NCBI GenBank assembly: GCA_030062745.1
Contig: CP099844.1
Coordinates: 25,420,596 to 25,484,595, forward strand
Length of the DNA stretch: 64,000 nucleotides
Direction: 5' to 3'
Source: Capitulum mitella
Lineage: Eukaryota > Arthropoda > Thecostraca > Pollicipedomorpha > Pollicipedidae
Shown here piece by piece: positions 22,801-34,420 of the stretch (position 1 is the stretch's first letter; every line of letters starts with the position of its first letter). Made by a program: the position numbers and the translations under genes. The notes under the pieces are model-generated. The model was not told the origin of the DNA, made no database searches, and worked only from the letters and a program-made list of their open reading frames with translations.

Positions 22801-24904
22801 ATCAGCGTCCGGCCGGAGAGCCGCCCGGCGGCCGCAGCGGCGCTGCGCTCATTCCGGCGCGGCCGGCGATCCCGGCGCGGCAGATTAGGCCGTCACGGCG
22901 ATCGAGAGTGACGGCCGCGGAACACGCGGCGGCTGCCTCCGACGCCGCGTCACGCAGTGCCGTCACAAAACGCCGGCGTCACACCGGGCCGCGGACACAC
23001 CGGCGGCCGGGGAGCCCGCGCGGCACGTCACGACGGCCGGTCCGGCGCCGGACAGCGCCGCCGGCGGGGCGACCACCGCGCCCATTCCGCCCAGCCGAGA
23101 CGGCTTCCCACGGGAGTAGCGACCGACACCGAGCCGCCAGGGTCTGTGTCCTGCCTGCCTCTGCAGTTTCCAGCCTGCAGGGGCCACCAGCGCTCTTTGA
23201 AAGGGCCGCCAGAGTCCTTCCTCCGTATCGGCGGCCAGGAACCTCCCTCTCTAAGGGCCGCCGCGGTCCTCCTGCAGAGTCCTGCCTCGGGTGGCTTCGT
23301 GCACGCCCAGCCGGAGCGTGGCCGTGGCCGGGCTGCCGAAGCCGCGGCAGGTTTAATCACCATCAGTCAGAGCGCGGCGGAGCGGCTCGGCCGCGGGTCG
23401 GACGCCGCCGCCAGCCGCCGGGCCCGCCCCGGGACCCGCAGCCGACCGGCCCACAAAATATCACCGTTTCCCGCGGAAACCACACGGCGCAGGATGCAAA
23501 TCGGTCCGATAAAATCCTCCGATTAGAATTTGCATGATGCCGGGCGGGCGCCAAGGCAACCTCGGCTACGGAGCGGACCGGCTGCGGCGTCATGCGCAGC
23601 GCGGCGCCAGCGTGGCAGTCGCCATTACACCCGGCTGACTGGCACGGGCCGAGGCCACCTGCCGCTTAAATTGCGGGCTGCATTTGTGTCGTCCAGTGTT
23701 ACGACGAGCAAGCCAGCTTCTTCCACGCATGACTTGTCATGCGTGCCAGAGCAGTCTAGGCAGCCGCACGGGAACAACCAATGAGTGTTTAAATCAAAGC
23801 GTGTGCGGATTGAAAGTTAGGGTTTGGCAGATCAAAGCAAAGAAAGAAGGCTCCGAGAGCGTAATTCCCAGGTTGATAGCAGACATTCCTTTCGAGATTA
23901 CGTCCCTCCTGCACGTGTAACAAAAATAAATGTATAAATAACGACGGCGGTGGTTCTTGCATGGCTAAAGCAGAATACGGGCTTCCTGTCGAGGCAAGTC
24001 AGCAAAATTTTAATGAAGACAGGAATCTAAGTAGCGAGCAGCGTTTGAGAGCAAGATGAATAATGACACTTCCAGCACATCGCTGGCCATAGGCCACACT
24101 ACAGCTCAAACTGTCAAGCCCGTGAGCGAGGATATTATCGAAAAATACCCTCGTACTGACTGACTCGGACGGGGAACGAATAGGCGGACCAGAAAAACAA
24201 TGCCATCACGTACCGACCATCTCGTCCTTCCACATGCGTCCATGGATGCCGCCTGGAGCACTTCCTACCGCCCACACACACGACGGTGAACAATGCGCGA
24301 CTGAATACCGCCCACATGGTGCCCGTGAATCAGAGGCCAGTTCCTCTCCGCGGACTGCGGACATTCCGCCTTTCAGCGGCCGTGACCACCGAGGGACCGG
24401 CAGAGGGGAGCAGACGGAGAGAGCGCGGCCTTCGCCAGCAGAGGCCACATGCTCTCCAGCCGGCCGATTCCGTAACTCGCCGACAGCGGTTATCTTCCCC
24501 TTCAGCGCGGTCCGGACACGGTCACACGGGCCGCGCTCTCCGCAGCGTCGCTGCCGCCGCCGCCGGTCCAGACGGCGGCGACGCGCCTCGTCGGCGACTG
24601 GAGCGCCAGCGCGGCCCCGGCGGTCTGAAGCGCGTCCAGGCCGCAGAGGTCCTGGCAGGTCTCCGGAGATCCCGGCAGACCACTGGTGGAGACGGGCTGG
24701 AACGGGTCACCTGACCCGATGGATGGGAAACAGGGATACGACCGATCGAAGGGCACACAGGGATCACAGTGACCACACGCCGTCGCTGCATGACACGGCC
24801 CCTGAGGAAAGTCACCGCAGTCTCCACTGCGGAAAATGGAGCCGAGATCCCGCACATGTGGGCTAACCCGACACCGCCAGAGCCGTCATGTCACGGTGCT
24901 GAGC

Positions 24905-25200
24905 ATCAAACGACAGTCACCGCCCTGGGGAACAGAGCCAAACGCTGGGCAAAAGCTCCGCCCGCCAGGGGACAGAGCCAAACGCTCTGCAGCCCGCGCA
25001 AGACCCGTACGGTTACGAAATCAGACACTTTGTAGCCCGATAAAGACCAGCAGGGGGACAGCACCACGCGCTCTGTCGCCGGAAGAAAACCCGCAGGAAG
25101 ACGGGACCACGCGCTTTTAGCAGGTCGGACCCGCGGGGGACGGTCTGAACCAGGCGCTCTGTAACCAGTACACGGCCCGCACGGGGACGCCAGCCTGGAC
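24905..25200. repeat. Degenerate repeat tract containing CGCTCTG motifs
   Basis: ACAGAGCCAAACGCTCTGCA-like blocks recur with CCCGC and GGGGGAC elements at irregular spacing of roughly 45-60 bp. It looks like a decayed tandem array. Confidence 0.4.
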
Positions 25201-28200
25201 ACCACACTCACTTCCACCTGCAAACGGGCAATGCCTGTACATCCCCAATTACAGCCCGAACTAGAGACAGTTCAACCGAACGTTTATTGGGCGGGTTTTG
25301 ATGGCCAAGGCATTTGCATATTGAACGCCGAACACTCTTCCAGGTAGAGGCCAGGCATCTTTAGATGGAGCATACAGATGGCCTAGTTCAGTGACAGTTG
25401 GACGACGTAGTGGAACAGGCGTGCCGAGCATTTCAAGTGGTGGCGAACTTTGCTCCGGGCGTCTAAACGCTGAAGGGCGCCGAAATTCGGCAGAACCGGG
25501 ATGACATGGCGTTCCCAACTTGTTGCAGCGCCACGGCACGTAGTTCTGGCCGTCCAACAATTCCATGCATCGGCTGTGCATGCATCATTCGCAGCGACCA
25601 CCGTCGCGGGACGCTCGGGCCAGCATGAAACGTCGGCAGGCGCGGCGACGGCGGCGACATTACCGGCCACGACAGCGGCCCGGCCGGGTCGGCCCGACCC
25701 CGGCGGGCCCTCGTCCGCCGCCCGCCGCCGGGGGTCACGCGCCGGCCGTGACGTCACACATTCCTGCCGCCGGCCGCCCGGAGAAAAACCTGACAGGAGA
25801 AAGTAGCCGGCTTTGCGCCTGACAAACAGGTCGTCTGCCGCCGCCGACGGCGACCTTACTGCTGCGCCCCGCCGACGTCGACAATGGCGACGCGGCCGGC
25901 GCGCGGCGCGCGCCGTCACTCGGCGTCACCCTCGCCGCGAGCGCCGCGGCAAAAACGCCGCCTCGAAAAACACCGCCGCGCGCAGGGGCGGCGCGGGAGG
26001 GAGGCCCGCCGGGCCGTCCGGGGCGGCCTGGCCGCGCCGCCTTATCCCGACATCGGCCGGCAGCGGCAGACGCGGCCGCGCGGCGCCGGACCGCGGAAAA
26101 TGGACTCCGAGAGGCGCTCCGATCGTAAACGTCGGCCCGTGTCCGATAAAGTGAGATGTAACGGCGCGATCGGGTCCGGACGCTGAATGGCGTCCAGCTA
26201 CGGCTATCGGCCACCATCGGCCGTGCCCCGGCGGCCCTTCGCGCGCCTCCTGCCCACTCTTCGCCGCCGCTTCAAAGGCGCTCCGGAGAGGCCACGGCCG
26301 CCAATCAAGCCGCGTCCATTAACGGGGCATCAGTAAAACGGCAGCGGACGGAGCAAGAGCAGTGAAAAGTCGGCCGCCACGTGGCTGATCCGATACTGAA
26401 TGAAATAGGCCGGGCACAGTCGACTGGATCACATTCGTGGAGCCTGCAGCGGCTGGAGCCCGATGACGGACGCGTGCGCCGGGGAAACGTCACCGCTCGC
26501 CCGGCAGACGCAGCCGTCACGCCGCCAACGCCACGGTGACGTCAGAGCTGCTGTGATGCGGGCAGCCATCAGTCGGACGCTCCGTGCGCCGTGAAGGGAA
26601 TGAGGAGAACGAATCGCTCTCTGACTGTTTGAATTTCTGCGCTGGCAGCCGCATTTGTCACTGTATTTATAAATTTCCAAACAACTTGGCACGCCGTTTT
26701 GGTAGTGGAGAAACCAACGTTTCCAAACGCATGCAAACCACTGCCTTACCAGAAGTTGCGAAAGCGGCCAACCAACCTTTTTCGCAAGGCGTGAACGCAA
26801 TTATGGACGTGACAACGGTATCCTCGTGTCATCGGCACACGTTTCTCAGTCCTGCGCCCAGCCAAGCCCACGTCCCAGGCGCATCTGCAGCCCCCTTTCA
26901 CCGCTGATCACGCCCTCGGTCCTGCGACGGCGGCGGCGGCGGCCGCTGACACCAGCAGGCGTGAGCCGGGCCCGCATGTGCGGCCGGCCGCCGGTATCGA
27001 CGGCACATCAGCGGTCCGCCGCCGCCGGACACGCTCGGAGACGACAGAAAGCCGGCGGTCGGCCGCCGCATGCCGTCCCGACGTCCGGTACTCCCCGCGC
27101 TGCGCCGCCGCCGCCGCCGCCGCCACGCTGATGGTCCACAATGCCCGTATATGGAGCCGGGCGGCGGACGGCGGCCGCGGCCGCGGCGGCAAGGCCGTTC
27201 ATCCGGGGCGGCCGGTCCCCGGACGGCCGGCGGGGAGAGCGGGCGCGCCGCACACCGGGAGAGGCTGGGCGGCGCGACGTCCGGACCCAGCACGGCAGCT
27301 CCGGCCCCTGCGCTGATCGACTTCACAGCTGCCAGCAAGGCCAGCTCAGAAAGCTGGGGAAGGGCAGACCTGCAAGCCTGGTCTCCAGCTGGTACCCGCT
27401 GGCAAGTGGAAACTTGTGAGCACTCCAGCAACGGCCATCAACATCACAAGATGAACCAAATCGATAATTCTGCATTAAATAATGGTGATACGGCTGTGAT
27501 TCCACCTTCCACAACACACGGCTTCAAATGGACATGGAAACAGATACGGAACCACAAAAATACGGTTTTCATTGCCGGGGAACAACAGCCGGTTCCTATC
27601 GCATTTACGTTCACGGTGTCAAATAGACCAAATACGCCAAATACGAAAGTGATAAGTTACAGTTCTTCGTCCCCGTCAACTTCTCACTAGCCACAAGCCA
27701 GTCTCAAGATGAAAAAGTGGTCCAAATGGAGTATCTTGAAATGACATTACCAAGCTCGCTTCCTGGATGTGCGGATTTGGTGATTTTAACCATCGACAAG
27801 TGAGTCAAATCTGCTCCTCAGTTTGGCGTCAGGACAGGTTGCAAATAAATGGTCAGACTAACACCGGTCTACGACCAGAGTATCATTGGGCTCACAAGCC
27901 AGGTCGCTATTTATGACTAGTAATCTGAAAAGCGACAGTCTCTGAACGTCTACATTAACCCAATCTTTACGCACACGGGAAAATTGCCAAGAACAAAGGA
28001 AGGAATAAACAAATGTAAGTAATGAATACGTCATCAAGATTTGTGTATGATTGGACAAAGATACGAAACGTCCATTGCGACGGAGGCTGGAGCGCTGAGT
28101 GGTTAGACAGCCTTGCGTCAAGCAAGGACCGCACAAAAACTGTTCCGTGCAAGTGTCGACATAATTTGTATTTCCCGTGCATTCAACCTGCAGAAACACA

Positions 28201-29733
28201 GGAGTACATGACGAGAGGGTTCCTATTCATTGGAGCTCAAAGCACATGGACGTGAAGGAAACACAGAGGCCCAGTAATGAGGGAATGTTTGCTCACCAAG
28301 CGTCGAGATAAGACAACGACTCGTCCTAGGCAACAGAGTTCCGCCTCAGGTAATCAGCGGCTACACCCAGTACGGCCAAACGCTCTGCTAAGGAAGCCAT
28401 CCCAATATAACCGCTACGAGCACCACGCACGCCACCTATCGAGTAGGCCCTCAGAACACATCTGCTGACATAGGTGGCGCTCATTTCCCGGCAATACGAC
28501 TGTGAGCGAGAACGATATATTGCCGAGGACGAAAAAAGAATCACTGAGTCACCGTCCATAGCACGCCACAAAAAACAGCCCCGAGTGATATGTTTTATCA
28601 GATGGAACCAACAAGGCCGGCAGCACGGTCGGGCGCCAGAAGCTCTCGGCGCGATATTTCATCGGGCGGCCAGGCCCGACGCCAGACCTGAGCAGCCCAT
28701 CTGTCTCCTGAGAGGGCGCCTGTGACGCGCGGCCGGCCGGCCCGGCGCCCTCGCGGCGGCGTGCTGCGGCCGTACATCACCGCACGGCCGTTCCGGGCGT
28801 CACTCGCGCCCGTCACGGCAGCCCGGGCAGACGGCGCCGCGGTCGGCACCGCCTCCTCGCTGGCAGTGACTGCCGCCTGTGCAAACACGTGTCGGCGGCC
28901 TGTCGCGGCCAGACGATGCCGACGACACCGGGTTCCGCCTCCGACGCAGCTGCCGGGACGAGGAGCACTGAGACCGGAGGGCACAGCAGACCCCGCCCCC
29001 TCCCGTCCCCCACGACTGTCCACGGCTAACAAACACTGGATCCAATTATTGACGTCCTTCAGAGTCCACAGTCGACTAGGACTGGAAGCGGGAGATTCGC
29101 CGTTCACAACCGGCGGGGACTGGAAGCAAGACCATTTATAATTCAGTCCACAAAGACTGCACACAGGTCCCACACGTCCCACATAGTGCACAGCCGACAG
29201 GGACCGGAGGAGGCTGGAAACGCTCAGCGAGGGTCAACCACATATCTCTATTAAATAACTTTGATCCGAATGGTTTGCTATCGTGAACTATGACATCAGC
29301 GCCCCGGCTAAGCACAGGTAGTTGCAAAACCACGAACCTGGCATCTGATCATGCCATTCCAAGAAACAGCTGATTTGGTGGCGAAAGCTTCACGTGCCGT
29401 TAAATGTTACGGCACGACCATGTGGTTCTCAGAACGACCCTATGTTGGGCAGTCGTCAGTTGACCCACAGGCCAAACATCATGCGCCAAGACGACTCGAA
29501 TCCATCTTGCCATGGCGTTAAAACGAGCACTCCTCCAACTGAGCCATCAGTCACAGTTACTACTGACGAGCTGGCTATTCAAATCCCTAGAGCCTGGTTC
29601 AAGATTCCGCTTGCAGCTACTACATCCGCTTCACTGTAGAAAACACTGTTTCGAAGAGACCGCACATGGTTCACAACGAAGCGGGGACACCGACGCATCC
29701 GACTGCTGACGACCATCACCCATCACCCATGTT

Positions 29734-29769
29734 GACGCCACCACAGCGCTCTCAGTGTGTGGTGGCGTC
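29734..29769. other. Perfect inverted repeat, 12-bp arms, 12-nt loop
   Basis: GACGCCACCACA at 29734-29745 is the exact reverse complement of TGTGGTGGCGTC at 29758-29769. It could fold as a stem-loop. No element ends or gene context explain it. Confidence 0.7.
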
Positions 29770-30204
29770 GCGGTAAGGTCACGACGCGGTAAGACCCACC
29801 GCCGTAACCAGCAACACCGCAGCTACCGTTTGTGGTGCGCCATGCACGTCACGAAAGTATGTTTCGCACTGCCATCAATTTCCAAAGCCTAAATGGGCTC
29901 TTCGAAAGCAACAGACGCCCCAACCGCGGGAGGAACACAACACCCGTTACACTGGAGTCCCGTCAACAGACACGACGACGCTGCACCACCAGCTGGGGTC
30001 GTCACGCTCCTCCCACGCCCGGCCACACCGCAGAGGGCGACTCGCGCGAGCAAAAACAGACCGCAGCGCCGTCCGGGACGAAAACTGACACGAGCGTCGA
30101 CCGCGTCTCCCTCACAGTCGGACACAGCGCTCCGAGGTCGCAGCATGCCAGCTGGGAGAGCTGTCTGGGACGCGCGGCTCTCACAGATCTTTCAGTCATG
30201 CCCT

Positions 30205-30490
30205 ATCTCACATTACCATTCATCCGCGTCTGCACCAACTCAATTATTCACATATGTACGACTCCCATTTATTCATGTATGCATGACCCTCATTTATTCG
30301 CATCTGCATCCCCTCCGTGCACTGGCATTTGTTGGCCCCCATTCATTCGCATCTTCATCACTCCATGTATTCGCATATATGCGTCCGATTGTATGTAATG
30401 CGTGTGAGGACCACAGCTATTCATTCGGATCTGCATCGCATTCCTTTCTTCACATCTGCATCAACCCCAATCATTCATATCTGCATCTGT
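30205..30490. repeat. Degenerate minisatellite, about 30-bp unit (ATTCATTCGCATCTGCATC-like)
   Basis: ATTCATTCGCATCTGCATC and related variants (CATTTATTCGCATCTGCATC, ATTCATATCTGCATC) recur about nine times at roughly 30-bp intervals with many substitutions. Confidence 0.6.
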
Positions 30491-32808
30491 CAGGACCCCA
30501 GGCCGTGTTCGTCAAACCACCTCTGACCGTCAGTCACATTCAGGGCGCTCCCCGGCGGACCTCCCGCGACAGAGCAACAGCCGCCGTCACGCGCCGCCGC
30601 CCGCCGCCAATCGTCGGCGGCGACGCGCGCCGGAGTCGTGGCAGGGGCGGAGACGGCGACAGACAACGGCGACTCGGCCCGGGGAGCGCCGACAGGCGAC
30701 GCGTCGCTGTCGAGCCGAACGAACGAGACGGGGGACGGAGGGGGGCGGGGCAGCGCGCGGTCGGAACTGGACCGGCCGTACTCGTATCGCCCAGTCACAG
30801 AGCGTGATGCGTGACGCGGCCGTGGCGGCAGGCGCCAGCGGCCGGCCCGCGCAGCTGCCCACCAGATCACAACACCGACACGTAACCCAACAAGTCCGAC
30901 ACCGACAAACAAGGCGGCGAACCGTGGCTCGATTACCGCGACAGCTCTCCGCCCGGGCAGAGCGCAGCTGACCGGACCACCGGGCCACCACGCGCGGAGC
31001 GGCCACAGGCCCCAGAATCCATCCCTACCGACGTTGGGAACAGGAGGGTAGTGAACCCAGCGGTGATTCACAGAGGACAGGGAGTCCCGAGGTGGCCGTG
31101 GAGGTGAGCGGGCCCGATTGTCGGCGGTCCGGCGCTCCGGCGGGTACCGGGGCCGGACCAGCCGGCCGGCGGCCTGCGTCGGTCCGGGCGCAGTGCACGT
31201 CTGCGACCTCCGGCCGACCCGGCGCCCGGCTAACTGGGGCGGCCCGGCCCCGCCCGGCGCCAGACGCAGCCGGGCCGACTGATTCAGCGGCACGGCCGGC
31301 CGGCCCGCGGCCGCCCGTTCGGCCTCATTGGAGCGAAGGTTAACGTCCAGCGGCGGCCGCCGGCGCGACCGGGCCGTTCGTGCACCTCCACGGCGTTTAC
31401 ATCGAGCTCAAGGGCACTGGGAGGCCCGCGCCGGCCCGACTGCCCCTGTTCTGAGCCGCCGGACCACCGGCTGACTCTGCCCTCCCTCGGAGACCGCCGG
31501 TGGCGCGCTCGGAGACAAACAGCGGAGCGGCCACCCGTCCACAGCCCGGCCGGGTCGGGACGGCCGGACCACCGGCGAGCCGCCGCCGCTCGGATGCACC
31601 GCGCCGAGCGCGGCTCGGACGCCGCCCGGCCCGGTGGTCAGCGCTCCGACGGCCGGCCGACGCCGACTGCACACACAAACAGCCGCCGAACGGCGCAGCG
31701 CGGCCGGCCGGGGACCGGACCGCGCCGGCCGGCAGCACCCGGTACCGCTCCGGCCGTCCGGCCGACACCACCGAGTCAGCTTCAACTCCCGAGGAGACCA
31801 TTCACCGGCATACTAGTCGTGCGGTCATGCGACGTCCACCTGGTCTTACAGTCTGGACGTTCTGTCTCCCTCGGAGCGGCCCTCGTTCTCACGCGCGGCT
31901 GCGGCGCGCACTGAGCCGCATGAGCTCCCAGCAGGGACGCAGCGACGTCCGACGACCGGGCAACAATGCCCGGATCTCTTCCGCGTCCGGGCCGCGCCAC
32001 TGGCGCCCTCTGCTGCCAGCTGCGGCCCGTCCGCTGCCGTCGCAACAGCTGTGTCAGCACGGCCGATGAGTCGGCCGAGTCGGCACGGTCCGACACCGGT
32101 TCAGCCTCCCCCGTCCCTCCCCCGCCCCACCGCCGGAGGAGCTTCTGACCGGCCGGATGACCGCGCCACAGGCCGAGCTCTGAACCTGCTGTCGTCAGCA
32201 GTAGGTCGGGACTCTGAATGCGCCGCCTGTTCTCACGGGTCGGCAGGCCGGGCCGACTGCGAATCCCATCTGAGCGCCGACGGCGGCGGTGGCCGGTGTT
32301 TGCCGGGGGGCGGTGAGTAAGCCGCCCGAGTTTGGCACCGTCGGCCGCCGCCGCCTGGCGCGACGACTGAGAGCGTTGCTCGACGGGAGCACGAGAGGGC
32401 ACGCTGCGAGAGGACTATCGCGCCGTCTACGGTACGAGCCAGACGGACGACTGCCCGGCCGACGGTAAAGAGCCAGCGGTACAGAGGGAAAGACGGAAAA
32501 TGGCTAGCGCACACGCGACTCAGTGCGGTGTTAAGCACAGCGCTAATCGCGAGGCATGCAGGTTGATGAGTCACAGGTTTAGGCCAGTTAGACATCCTTG
32601 TTGAAAGACGTCCATGCAACAAGACGGAACGGCACAAAAAATGTAGCCAACTGGTCCACGCTCCCCACCCCGCTCCCATGCCCGGCCGATCTGCCCAGTC
32701 CGCAACTGCACGATCAATCCTGCCCGTATCGGGCGCGGATAACGTTGTTGACGGCCGCACCGCTCGTTCCAGACACCCCGGGGGGCCGGCCGGCCCCACA
32801 ACACTCAC

Positions 32809-32899
32809 ATCCGGGCTTGCTGGCGGCGTCTCGCCGGACGATCCTGTACGGCTGCTGGTGGCTGCCCGGCTCCACCTTGCCGTACATCGAGCGGTCCAT
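32809..32899 (-). CDS. Candidate first coding exon of an unidentified protein (or alternative paxillin start)
   Basis: An ATG in an optimal context (GCCGCCATGG) opens 30 codons beginning MDRSMYGKVEPGSHQQPYRI, followed by a consensus donor GTGAGT at 32808-32803, and ends in phase 1 (GGA T). Unlike neighbouring frames it is not arginine/alanine-biased. Just upstream lies CpG-dense DNA with a CCG run, as expected for a promoter. I do not recognise the peptide. Its phase-1 end is compatible with the paxillin LD1 exon at 14706, where the join would give Y instead of D before SLLADL, so it could be an alternative distal start. Equally it may start a separate gene whose later exons lie to the left. 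Confidence 0.5.
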
Positions 32900-33012
32900 G
32901 GCGGCACCGGCGGCGGCGCGCGCCCGCTCCGTACTGGAGCCGCGTGCGTCGGCGGCCGCTGGCACCGAGCGCCCGATCACACCGTCGCCGCAGCCGTCTG
33001 CCAGACGACAGC

Positions 33013-33043
33013 CGCGCCGCCGCCGCCGCCGCCGCCGCCGCGC
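33013..33043. repeat. CCG trinucleotide microsatellite
   Basis: About nine consecutive CCG triplets lie within the CpG-dense block upstream of the candidate exon at 32809-32899. Confidence 0.85.
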
Positions 33044-33856
33044 GCGCTCCGCTGCCGGCCGGCCGCCAACGGGGCGGCACGCCACCTGACCCGGCCGGCG
33101 GCAGCGCGACCCCGCCCCGGGCTGGGTCGGCCGGTTCGGCGGCGGCCCGACGCCGGCGCCGGCTCGCCGCGACCGTCGACCCCGCCTCCGCGGTCGCGTC
33201 GGAATCGACTCCCGCGAGGCCGGCGGCTCAGGACGGACGACTGCAGCGCGATGCTGCCGCCGCGGCGCGTCGGGCCGGGTCGAGCCAGCGGAGGGTGGCG
33301 CGTGCCGCCGCTGCCGGGCCCCGCGCCGACAGACGCCGACAATTAGCCAAACAAACACGGGCGCGGCCGACGGGTATTTCGGCGCCGCGTCTGGCTCGGG
33401 GCGGCGCGGCCGCCGGCTGCTGGTCCGGTCACGGCCGCCGGCCGACTGGCGGCCGCCGCGGCGCGTCCGTCGCGGCGCGCCGCAGATGCCGCGCCGCCGT
33501 GTCCCGTGTCGGCTGACATCAGCGCGGCCGCGGCCCGCGTAACCGTACCCGGCCGCGGGGCCGGCGGCCGCCGCCGGACCCTCGGCACGCCCCCTGGCGG
33601 CGGCGGCTCCGGCCGACCGGCACGACCGGCAACTGCGGAGCAGCCGCCGGCCGCCTCATCTCACCCCGCACGGCCGAGTGATCTTTGAGGGCGCTGCGTC
33701 ACAGAGGCCACTGAATAGCTCCGGCTTACGCCCGCGGTCGGCGAGAGCCGTCGGCGGCCGCGGCGCGGCAGCTGAAGCCCCGCCGAGCCCCGGCGGCCGG
33801 CCCCAGCCGAGCTCACCTGACCGCGCCGACGTGCAATCACGCCGCGTGTGATTTAA

Positions 33857-33881
33857 GGCGTCGTTAGCGGCTAACGACGCC
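33857..33881. other. Perfect 12-bp inverted repeat with 1-nt spacer
   Basis: GGCGTCGTTAGC (33857-33868) is followed after one G by GCTAACGACGCC (33870-33881), an exact reverse complement. It may be a protein-binding palindrome or cruciform; function unknown. Confidence 0.75.
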
Positions 33882-34420
33882 GGCCGACTGCGCGCGGCGC
33901 GGCGTCGCGGACCGCCCGCGCCGCGCGCCGCGCCGATACCCGGACCCTCCCGCCGCCCGGCCGGGTCGGCGCGTCTAGACTCCGCGCCGAGGCCTCTCCT
34001 CTGCCGGCAGCCGCCGGGCCGGACCCGTGACCGCCATCACGTAGCCGCGCGCATCCAAACACGCCGTTAGCGGCGGTTTGTTGGCGCTGGTGAGAGCGCC
34101 CGGCACGGCAGAACAATGGGCGCGCTCCTGGGCTCGTCCGCGGCGCCGGCACCGACGCCTCGCTAACAGGTAAACAGAGGTGAAGTAGCGACGCGTCAGC
34201 GGCAACAGCGCAGCGGAGCCGGTGTATACGCCGGCTCTGCGCGACCGCCCGCCGTTAGGTAAACGGCCGGCGCCGCTCCTGTGCGCCGGAGAAGCCCAAA
34301 AATACCGCCGCCCGCCGCCCGAACTGGACCGACAGGCGTGGCCGTGAGGCCTCGGACCGCTGAAATCAGGCGGCGTCTCTCGGCGGTCACTGGGGCTGAC
34401 GCGTGGCTCCGTCTCGAGCC

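Larger units (their letters stand above)
19071..32808. other. Long stretch without a supported gene
   Basis: CpG-dense blocks (about 20570-20900, 22000-22350, 22800-23600, 24380-24690, 25620-26280, 26900-27320, 28620-29000, 30540-32400) alternate with AT-richer unique sequence (about 19750-20500, 21100-21700, 23640-24230, 27400-28600, 29200-29700). Minisatellites are at 19438-19625, 20851-20953, 22380-22800, 24905-25200 and 30205-30490. Frames are arginine/alanine/proline-rich artefacts in the GC blocks and short elsewhere. It may hold upstream noncoding exons or a first intron of paxillin. Confidence 0.5.
32900..34420 (-). promoter_or_regulatory. CpG-dense region with a CCG microsatellite, candidate promoter
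   Basis: Extreme G+C and CG content extends right from the start codon at 32899. A CGC/CCG run lies at 33013-33043 and a perfect hairpin at 33857-33881. As the upstream flank of a minus-strand first exon it is a plausible promoter; no core element was identified. Confidence 0.35.

Noticed and set aside
24545-24690. Possible minus-strand exon after CCCGTCTCCACCAG
   Set aside because: The donor is poor and the phase does not fit either the exon at 32809 or the paxillin exons.
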